A DNA stretch of 52,153 nt, taken from NCBI RefSeq assembly GCF_024460775.1, contig NZ_JANFYZ010000017.1:1-52153 (forward strand). The letters run 5' to 3'. The notes beneath the pieces were generated by a model. It was not told the origin of the DNA and did not search any database. It saw only the letters and a program-made list of their open reading frames with translations. Of the stretch, positions 44,819-52,153 are shown piece after piece; the first letter of the stretch is position 1; each line of letters begins with the position of its first letter. The translations under genes and the position numbers were made by a program. The DNA is from Desulfovibrio desulfuricans (GTDB lineage: Bacteria; Desulfobacterota; Desulfovibrionia; Desulfovibrionales; Desulfovibrionaceae).

Positions 44819-44864
44819 GGGGCTGTTCCGGCAGAGATGCGCATTGCGCTGCTGGAACAGCCCC
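44819..44864. terminator. Terminator between convergent exporter and chemoreceptor A
   Basis: GGGGCTGTTCC (44819-44829) pairs with GGAACAGCCCC (44854-44864), with additional GCAG/CTGC pairing inside. The right side is T-rich. Confidence 0.8.
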
Positions 44865-44874
44865 TTTCTTTGTG

Positions 44875-46632
44875 CTACTGCTGCATGCTGGACATAAGCT
44901 CCATGAGGTTTTGAGTTTGCCCCGCCAGTTCGGCCACGGCATCCGCAGCTTCGCGCATGGCGGCTGAGGTCTGGCGCGACATTTCGCTTATCTGCGTTAT
45001 GGCTCGGCTTACTTCATCGCTGGCGGCAGACTGCTGCTCGCTGGCGGCGGCAATGGCATTGACCTGATCCGCCGTGCCCTCGACCGTGGCCACAATATCG
45101 CTCAGGGCCGCACCAGACTGGCTGGCATAGGTGTTGGCTTCTTCAATCTGCCGTGCGGCCTTGTCCACAGAATCCATGCTCTGGGTGGCGCTGGACTGGA
45201 TGGCCTTGATGGCGTTGGCAACGTCATGGGTGGAGGCCATGGTTTTTTCCGCCAGTTTGCGCACTTCATCCGCCACCACGGCAAAGCCCCGCCCGGCATC
45301 GCCCGCGCGGGCAGCCTCAATGGCGGCATTAAGCGCCAGCAGGTTGGTCTGGTCGGCTATGTCTGAAATAACGCCCATGATGCGGTTGATGTTTTGCGTA
45401 TGCTCGTGCAGTTGGGCCATGTCGCCCTTGAGCGTCATGGATGCCTGATGCACCTGATCAATGCTGCGCAGCGATCGCTTGACGATTTCTGAGCCGTTTT
45501 CCGCCTTGGCGCGGGTTTCTGTGGAGGCCTGAGAGGCAACGGACGCGTTGCGCGCCACTTCCTGCACTGTGGCATTCATCTGCTGCATGGCAGAAGCCGC
45601 CTCTCCCAGTCTGCCCGAGGTCTCTCGCGCGCCTTTATCTGACTGTTCGATCTGCGCGGCCAGGCGCGCTGTGGCCGCGCTCACTACCCGGGCCACCTCC
45701 TGAAGTCTGGCGGCGGCCATCCGCAGGGCTTCGCTTTTGTTTTGGGCTTCTATATTGGCGGCTTCCGTCTGGCGTAGGGCTTCTGTTGCCTTGGCTGACT
45801 GCTCTTGTGCCGCCAGCGATTCGCGCTGGGCTCTTTCAATGTGGGTTTTCAGCGCCTGCACCATGGAGACTATGGAAGCGTACACGCCAACACTGTCGCT
45901 ATTCGCGTCGTGAATGTCGTAGTCTCCGGCAGCAACACGGCTGGCCACAGCCTGGAGTTCGCCGGGGTCTTTGCCAAGTTGATGCTTTATGGAACGCGAA
46001 AGTACAAGAGAAACGATGATGCTGAAAAATACGGCGGCAGCACTGAGCGCATATGCGCCTTTAACTGCGTTTTCGCCTGTGGCGACGGCCTCGGCAGACA
46101 CCTGTTTACTGTCTGACTTGGTAAGTTCCATCAGCTCTTCATAGAGTGGCTCAAGGCTGTTAAATAGCGGTGTGTATTTTTTTTCAAATATACTTATTGC
46201 CTCGCCACGTTCTTCGCATTGCACAAATGCAAGAATTTCTTTGCGCACTGTGTTGAGCTTGCGTGAAATTGCATCAATTTTTTCTATCAGTTCCTTTGCC
46301 GCAACATGGTGCTGGTCTTCTGATTCACCCACAATGGTAAAATATCTGTCATGGTTTTCCCTGATTGAATCCATCGTGCTGGTGATGTTGGAGGAATAGC
46401 GTTCGATCTCTGTGGGCGATGTTTGTGAAATAAGCGCCAATACGTCAGAGCGGATAATCCAGAATTTCAGATGCATTTCCTGAAGTTCTATGAGAGATGG
46501 GAGCAAAGATGTATCTATTTCAATGAATCTTTTATTCATTGCAGAAATGTTTTTAATCGACATGCCACTCATCGCAAGCAGAACAAGTGTAATGAAAAAG
46601 AATGATAGTCCAAGTTTTACAATCAGTCGCAT
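44875..46632 (-). CDS. Chemoreceptor A of a tandem triplet (four-helix sensor)
   Basis: 585 residues. TM1 at about 7-27; a periplasmic four-helix-bundle domain of the 4HB_MCP type (about 30-185) rich in charged heptads; TM2 near 190-210; HAMP-like [20 protein letters not shown]. The signalling half is 45 residues identical to receptor B in the segment from MVQALKTH to NKSE, and nearly identical through the tip [20 protein letters not shown]. No CheR-docking pentapeptide at the C-terminus. ATG 46632 follows AGGAGGTG. A sigma-54-like site lies upstream (46688-46703). Ligand unknown; the sensor half differs from those of B and C. Confidence 0.92.
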   Translation of the reverse strand: MRLIVKLGLSFFFITLVLLAMSGMSIKNISAMNKRFIEIDTSLLPSLIELQEMHLKFWIIRSDVLALISQTSPTEIERYSSNITSTMDSIRENHDRYFTIVGESEDQHHVAAKELIEKIDAISRKLNTVRKEILAFVQCEERGEAISIFEKKYTPLFNSLEPLYEELMELTKSDSKQVSAEAVATGENAVKGAYALSAAAVFFSIIVSLVLSRSIKHQLGKDPGELQAVASRVAAGDYDIHDANSDSVGVYASIVSMVQALKTHIERAQRESLAAQEQSAKATEALRQTEAANIEAQNKSEALRMAAARLQEVARVVSAATARLAAQIEQSDKGARETSGRLGEAASAMQQMNATVQEVARNASVASQASTETRAKAENGSEIVKRSLRSIDQVHQASMTLKGDMAQLHEHTQNINRIMGVISDIADQTNLLALNAAIEAARAGDAGRGFAVVADEVRKLAEKTMASTHDVANAIKAIQSSATQSMDSVDKAARQIEEANTYASQSGAALSDIVATVEGTADQVNAIAAASEQQSAASDEVSRAITQISEMSRQTSAAMREAADAVAELAGQTQNLMELMSSMQQ

Positions 46633-46687
46633 AGGTTTTCACCTCCTGGGTTTGTGCTACAGGCACTTGCGATGAATGTATAACTTA

Positions 46688-46703
46688 TGCAAAGAACGTG
46701 CTA
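46688..46703 (-). promoter_or_regulatory. Sigma-54-like site upstream of receptor A
   Basis: Read on the minus strand the site is TAGCACGTTCTTTGCA. It fits TGGCACG-N4-TTGCA except for one base in the first GG. That base is usually needed, so the call is tentative. Confidence 0.35.
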
Positions 46704-46738
46704 AATTTTTTCAGTAATATGAAGGACAAAATATACAA

Positions 46739-46770
46739 CAAAGCGGTGGTTTTTCTGAACCACCGCTTTG
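46739..46770 (-). terminator. Terminator of receptor B
   Basis: CAAAGCGGTGGTT (46739-46751) pairs perfectly with AACCACCGCTTTG (46758-46770), with a 6-base loop. It is 44 bases past the receptor B stop, followed on the minus strand by TTG and an AT-rich stretch. Confidence 0.8.
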
Positions 46771-46813
46771 TACGTGCCATGCAGTATATGGGGGACGCCG
46801 TAGCGGGTCGGGA

Positions 46814-48571
46814 TCAATCGTGATTCATGGCTTCTGCCAATTGCATGAGGTTGCTGGCCTGGGCGGAAAGGTTGGTTATGGCCTCTGCCGCCTCGCTCAT
46901 GGCTTTGGACGTTTGGCGCGCCATCTCGCTGATTTGCGTGATGGCGCCGCTAACTTCATCACTGGCGGCAGACTGCTGCTCGCTGGCGGCTGCAATGGCA
47001 TTAACCTGATCGGCAGTGCTCTCGACCGTAGCAACAATGTCGGCCAGCGCCGCACCAGACTGGCTGGCATAGGTGTTGGCTTCTTCAATCTGTTTTGCCG
47101 CTCTGTCCACAGAATCCATGCTCTGGGCGGCGCTGGACTGGATAGCCTCAATGGCGCTGGCAACGTCATGGGTGGAGGCCATGGTTTTTTCCGCCAGCTT
47201 GCGCACTTCATCAGCAACCACGGCAAATCCCCGCCCGGCCTCTCCCGCGCGGGCGGCCTCAATGGCGGCATTGAGCGCCAGCAGGTTGGTCTGGTCGGCT
47301 ATATCTGAAATAACACCCATGATGCGGTTGATGTTCTGCGTGTGCTCCCGCAGTAGAGCCATGTCGTCCTTGAGCGTCATGGACGCTTCATGCACCTGAT
47401 CAATACTGTGCAGCGAACGCTTGACGATCTCTGCGCCATTTTCGGCTTTGGCGCGGGTTTCTGTGGAGGCCTGCGAGGCAATGGACGCGTTGCGCGCCAC
47501 TTCCTGCACCGTTGCGTTCATCTGCTGCATGGCAGAAGCCGCCTCGCTCAGCCTGCCCGTTGTTTCTTGCGAACCTTTGTCCGACTGCTCGATTTGCGTG
47601 GCCAGGCGCGCGGTGGCTGTGCTTACTACATGCGTCACTTCCTGAAGTTTGGCGGCTGCTGCACGTAGAGTCTCACTCTTGTTTTGGGCTTCTATATTGG
47701 CGGCTTCCGTCTGGCGCAGGGCTTCTGTTGCCTTGGCTGACTGCTCTTGTGCCGCCAGAGATTCGCGCTGGGCTCTTTCAATGTGGGTTTTGAGCGCCTG
47801 CACCATGGCAATTATTGAGGCGTAGACGCCGCGCTTTGCAGTATCGTCGTCAAGGGCATAGTCCCCCTGGGCCACGCGCCTGGCTATGTTGTCCAGTTCT
47901 CCCGGGTCTTTGCCAAGCTGCCTATGGACCACCCTGAGCAGAAGCAGAATGACCGCCGTGCCAATAAGTACAGCAACCAGAGATAATCCTGATGAAAAAA
48001 TAATTGATTGTTCGCTGACGCCGCTGGCGTTTGTAATGGCAATGTTTGCGCCTTCGTTGCTCAGGCTGACAATCTGTTCATAGAGGTCAGCCAGCCTGAG
48101 GAAGGGGCCTCGGCTGCTGGCAAGCAACTGGGCGGCTTCTTCATTTTTTCCGGCTCTGATAAAAGCAAGCAGGTCTTTGCGCATGGTTACAAATTGCCCT
48201 GATTGCGCTTCTATCTGGGCTGTTATGTCCATAATGGCCTGTTTACGGTCTGACGGCGGCATATTTTCAAGGGCGGCAGCAAAAGCCTTTTTACTGTCGC
48301 CTATGCGTCGCAGCAGCCCAGTCATATGCGCGCTGTAGTTCTCTATCTCCTTGGGGTCGTGCAGCGTTGTAATGGCTGAAAGATCCCCTCTGGAAGAAAA
48401 CAGCAGGGCATAGGTGCTCTGGATGGATGTAGCCACAGGAATCCATGTGCTGCCTATGGATGCGATCTCGGCATTCATGCGGGTGAGATTCCTGATGGTC
48501 AGGCCGGACGTGATTAACATTATGATAATTATACTTCCGAAAGACAGAATCAGACGTGCTCTCAGGCTCAT
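46814..48571 (-). CDS. Chemoreceptor B of a tandem triplet (four-helix sensor)
   Basis: 585 residues, same length as A and C. TM1 near 7-27, four-helix-bundle periplasmic domain (about 30-185), TM2 near 190-210, HAMP-like [20 protein letters not shown], then a coiled coil and receptor tip that nearly equal those of A. Differences in the signalling half are scattered, conservative residues, whereas the sensor half shows little match to A or C. Ending QLAEAMNHD; no pentapeptide. ATG 48571 follows GGGAGA. The gene is flanked by its own terminator and a 180-base gap, so it is likely transcribed alone. Confidence 0.92.
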   Translation of the reverse strand: MSLRARLILSFGSIIIIMLITSGLTIRNLTRMNAEIASIGSTWIPVATSIQSTYALLFSSRGDLSAITTLHDPKEIENYSAHMTGLLRRIGDSKKAFAAALENMPPSDRKQAIMDITAQIEAQSGQFVTMRKDLLAFIRAGKNEEAAQLLASSRGPFLRLADLYEQIVSLSNEGANIAITNASGVSEQSIIFSSGLSLVAVLIGTAVILLLLRVVHRQLGKDPGELDNIARRVAQGDYALDDDTAKRGVYASIIAMVQALKTHIERAQRESLAAQEQSAKATEALRQTEAANIEAQNKSETLRAAAAKLQEVTHVVSTATARLATQIEQSDKGSQETTGRLSEAASAMQQMNATVQEVARNASIASQASTETRAKAENGAEIVKRSLHSIDQVHEASMTLKDDMALLREHTQNINRIMGVISDIADQTNLLALNAAIEAARAGEAGRGFAVVADEVRKLAEKTMASTHDVASAIEAIQSSAAQSMDSVDRAAKQIEEANTYASQSGAALADIVATVESTADQVNAIAAASEQQSAASDEVSGAITQISEMARQTSKAMSEAAEAITNLSAQASNLMQLAEAMNHD

Positions 48572-48731
48572 GGCAGACGATCTCCCAACAGGTGGTGTTG
48601 CATGCTATGCACAATGGCGGCTGGTCAAGTTCAAAAAATGATATGGGGCTTTTGTGGCAATGCATGTTGCATTGGGAACATCTCTGGCAGGTTTTATTGT
48701 TAAATTGATATTATCATCCTTGTTCATAAAC

Positions 48732-48761
48732 AAAAAAGCCGACCCGGAGGTCGGCGTTTTT
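48732..48761 (-). terminator. Terminator of receptor C
   Basis: GCCGACC (48738-48744) pairs with GGTCGGC (48749-48755), CGGA loop, with six A at 48732-48737 giving a T run on the minus strand. Confidence 0.85.
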
Positions 48762-48801
48762 GCAACGAATGTTGCAGACATACAGGGATGCCCTGAAAAA
48801 A

Positions 48802-50559
48802 CTACTGGGCGCGCATCTGCGCAATAAGGCCCGAAAGTCCGTTGGCCTGGGCCGCCAGATCTTCCACAGCCTCTGTGGCTGCACGCATGGCAGAGGCTGT
48901 TTGCCGGGACATGCCGTTGATCTGGTCAATGACGCTTGTCACCTGATCGCTGGCGGCAGACTGCTCCTCGCTGGCAGAAGAGATGGCGGTAACCTGATCA
49001 GAGGTGGACTCCACCATCACAACGATATCTGTCAGCGCCTGCCCGGATTGCTGGGCAAAATCATTGGCCTGCTCAATCTGAAGGGCAACGTTATCCACTG
49101 AATCCATGCTTTTTGCGGCACTTTCCTGAATGGCCGTGATGGCGTTGGCCACGTCATGTGTGGAAGCCATTGTTTTTTCCGCCAGCTTGCGCACCTCATC
49201 TGCTACCACGGCAAAACCGCGCCCGGCATCGCCCGCGCGGGCAGCTTCAATGGCGGCGTTGAGGGCAAGCAGGTTGGTTTGGTCGGCAATATCCGAAATA
49301 ACATTCATGATGCGGTTGATGTTTTGCGTATGTTCCCGAAGCTGCGCCATATCGTTCTTGGTCGCCAGCGAAACATGGTGCACCTCGCTGATGCTGTGCA
49401 GGGAGCGCTTGACGATTTCAGCGCCTTGCTCGGCTTTCTGGCGCGTTTCCAGCGATGCGGCATTGGCGGCTGCGGCGTTCTGCGCCACCTGATGCACGGT
49501 TTTGTTCATCTGCTGAATGGCGTTGGCGGCTTCCGTCAGATGGAGCGATGTTTCGCATGCGCCCTTGTCAGACTGCTCAATGTGCGCGGCCAGTCGCGTT
49601 GAAGCATCGCTCACCACCTGCGCAACCTGTTGAAGACCCGCAGAAGCGACGCTCATTGCTTCGGCCTTGCGCTGCGCTTCAACTCCAGCCGCTTCCGCCT
49701 GCCGCAGTGCTTCTTCGGCTCGCTGGGCGCTTTGCCTTGCGTTTTCCGATTCCTGATGTGCCCTTGCCATATTTTCCTTAAGCGTCTGCGCCATGGAAAC
49801 CATGTCCGCATACACGCCGGTTTTGGTGCCTCCATCGTCAATATCGTAATCGCCGTTGGCAACCCGGCGGGCTATGACGGCCAGTTCGCCGGGGTCCTTG
49901 CCCAGTTGCCGCCCCACAGAACGCGTGAGCATCCAGGTAATGCAGATGCTGATGACAACGGCTGCCAGAGTGATGGCAATGGACATGTTGCGGGTTTTTT
50001 GCCCTGCGTCGGTGGCGCTTTGGGCTGCAGCCTTGCTGCCCGTGACGTTCATGCGCACAACTTCGCCATAGGTTTCGCCAAGCTCCTGAAAAACAGGGCG
50101 GTATTTTTTGTCAAAGGCCACGTTTGCCACGCCGCGCCGACCGTCCAGCACCCCCTTGATGATGCCTTCGCGCGCCTTGCTTTCCTGCTGGGAAAGATCG
50201 GCAATGCGCGCCATAAGGGCCTTGCCTTGTTCGTTGTCCATGCCGGGGGTGGCGTTGCGCAGTTGCAGGTAGGCGGCCTGATCGCGCTGGATGGAGTCCA
50301 TGGAATCCTGAAGATTCTTTTCGTATTTGCGAATTTCGTCGGCGTAGGTTTGCGACATTATTGACGCAAGATCGGCGCGGAGCGAATTGAGCTGCACATT
50401 CATGGACTGGATGGCAGTGACGGAAGGCAGCCATGCCTCGTCAATCTCGCGTACCTTGCCGTTCATTTCGCCCACGTTGTGCATGGTGACGGCAGAAGAC
50501 ACCAGGATGACTGCGATGAGACTGCCGAAAGAGAGCACAAGTTTTGCGCCTAGTTTCAT
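48802..50559 (-). CDS. Chemoreceptor C of a tandem triplet (four-helix sensor)
   Basis: 585 residues. TM1 near 7-27, four-helix-bundle sensor (about 30-185) with long charged helices, TM2 near 190-210, HAMP-like [20 protein letters not shown], then a signalling half close to A and B but more diverged ([20 protein letters not shown]). I prefer ATG 50559, nine bases after GGAGG; ATG 50568 would be right on top of that site. This choice also gives 585 residues, like A and B. Ending GLIAQMRAQ; no CheR-docking pentapeptide. Upstream gap 50560-50975 is described separately. Confidence 0.92.
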   Translation of the reverse strand: MKLGAKLVLSFGSLIAVILVSSAVTMHNVGEMNGKVREIDEAWLPSVTAIQSMNVQLNSLRADLASIMSQTYADEIRKYEKNLQDSMDSIQRDQAAYLQLRNATPGMDNEQGKALMARIADLSQQESKAREGIIKGVLDGRRGVANVAFDKKYRPVFQELGETYGEVVRMNVTGSKAAAQSATDAGQKTRNMSIAITLAAVVISICITWMLTRSVGRQLGKDPGELAVIARRVANGDYDIDDGGTKTGVYADMVSMAQTLKENMARAHQESENARQSAQRAEEALRQAEAAGVEAQRKAEAMSVASAGLQQVAQVVSDASTRLAAHIEQSDKGACETSLHLTEAANAIQQMNKTVHQVAQNAAAANAASLETRQKAEQGAEIVKRSLHSISEVHHVSLATKNDMAQLREHTQNINRIMNVISDIADQTNLLALNAAIEAARAGDAGRGFAVVADEVRKLAEKTMASTHDVANAITAIQESAAKSMDSVDNVALQIEQANDFAQQSGQALTDIVVMVESTSDQVTAISSASEEQSAASDQVTSVIDQINGMSRQTASAMRAATEAVEDLAAQANGLSGLIAQMRAQ

Positions 50560-50975
50560 GTGAGGCATCCTCCACGTTCAGCTGAAACTGCCCGTTTGCC
50601 TTGGGCAGCGCTGTTGACAGCATAGAGCAGATGAACTTGAACAAGTTTGTCTGGTTCGCGCGGATTCTACAAACCGCGCCACGAAATGCTCTGGTGGACC
50701 GCGGGGGGGCGGCCCAGAAACTGACAGTCTGGCGGAATGCTTGGATACGCCGTAATTCAAAAGTCCGATTGCCAAGCGTTGCCAGTAGGGGGGATGCAAC
50801 GCCAAAGGGGGGAGCAATCAGATGCGGCATTGCGCGGCCTCAGGAACGAGCCGGGCAGAACCACTGTCTGAATTTACGGAGAACTGGAAAATAAGTTTAT
50901 AGCAGAGGCAATATATCTGCGCAAGGTGGTCTGCTGCAATGGCTGGGCGTGATGCTTGCCCGCGCGGGCGCTCGA
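50560..50975. other. Gap between receptor C and the OppD-like gene
   Basis: 416 bases without a convincing gene. It contains an AACTTG-AA-CAAGTT inverted repeat (50634-50647) and a GC-rich segment. Promoters for receptor C (minus) are expected here but I could not fix one. A 97-codon plus-strand frame (50601-50894) has no ATG start and no family match. Confidence 0.55.
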
Positions 50976-51965
<990 letters not shown>

Positions 51966-52110
51966 GGGCAGAGCCTACCAGAAGGTGCTGACAAAAAAAA
52001 GCCTTGTGGGCTGGGGTGCTGAGGCAGAGGGGGAAAGGCAGAAATGCAGGAAAAGCAGAAAGGCAGGGAAAAAGGCAAAAGCAGGGGAGATGTTTTACGG
52101 CGGGGTGGGT

Positions 52111-52146
52111 GAGCCTGTCAGGCTGATTTACGCAAACCCGACTTTT
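52111..52146 (-). repeat. 36-bp repeat, right copy (inverted)
   Basis: Exact reverse complement of 672-707. The seven bases after it (ACGCCCT) line up, in part, with the start of the hairpin next to the left copy, so the adjacent element probably continues beyond the window. Confidence 0.85.
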
Positions 52147-52153
52147 ACGCCCT

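Overview
The window reads as chromosome of a GC-rich, anaerobic, motile Gram-negative bacterium, most likely a sulfate-reducing relative of Desulfovibrio. This is inferred from the mix of genes: five chemoreceptors, one fused to a bacteriohemerythrin; a YedF-type selenium-metabolism protein; flavin-dependent ThyX; an iron alcohol dehydrogenase; an O-antigen ligase; lipoproteins; and a YggT/DUF465/ilvBN/ilvC cluster. I see no rRNA, tRNA, CRISPR array, transposase or phage gene. Forty-one protein genes are supported. Most start sites were moved from the longest open frame to a start with a Shine-Dalgarno sequence.

Layout. 1-738 is gene-free and partly AT-rich; it ends in an 81-nt hairpin next to a 36-bp repeat. 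739-5290 (minus) holds mnmA and a polar amino-acid ABC importer with two tandem paralogous binding proteins. 5539-12241 holds an NYN-domain protein, an O-antigen ligase, thyX (with an RHR to RKR motif change), a stand-alone trpB and uvrC, with an ERIC-like palindromic element between thyX and trpB. 12329-17383 holds a DUF3298 protein, a CaCA-family cation exchanger behind a yybP-ykoY manganese riboswitch and a strong promoter, and a plus-strand trio (zinc-ribbon/Yip1 protein, small helical protein, lipoprotein). 17911-20910 is a 999-residue membrane protein I cannot assign.

21466-27820 holds the iron alcohol dehydrogenase (behind twin operator-like repeats), yedF, the hemerythrin chemoreceptor, an OlsF-like double acyltransferase and a DksA/TraR zinc-finger protein. 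28068-31869 is a compact catabolic module: YheO/DauR-type regulator, RidA, a DAACS symporter and a CyuA-type cysteine desulfidase. Its logic is import of a thiol or hydroxy amino acid, release of sulfide or ammonia through 2-aminoacrylate, and RidA removing that toxic intermediate. 32112-33571 is pdxST (vitamin B6), whose product PLP is used by trpB and the MocR regulator. 33797-39760 runs from an unknown protein and a HAD phosphatase through YggT and DUF465 to ilvB, ilvN and ilvC (branched-chain amino acids), with an attenuator-like hairpin before ilvC.

40316-50559 holds a Cache chemoreceptor, a divergent MocR regulator/EamA exporter pair with shared operator-like boxes, and three tandem 585-residue chemoreceptors that share nearly the same signalling half but have different sensor halves. 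An OppD-type ATPase closes the window. The last 43 bases carry an exact inverted copy of the 36-bp repeat near the left end, so the segment is bracketed by two copies of one repeat element.
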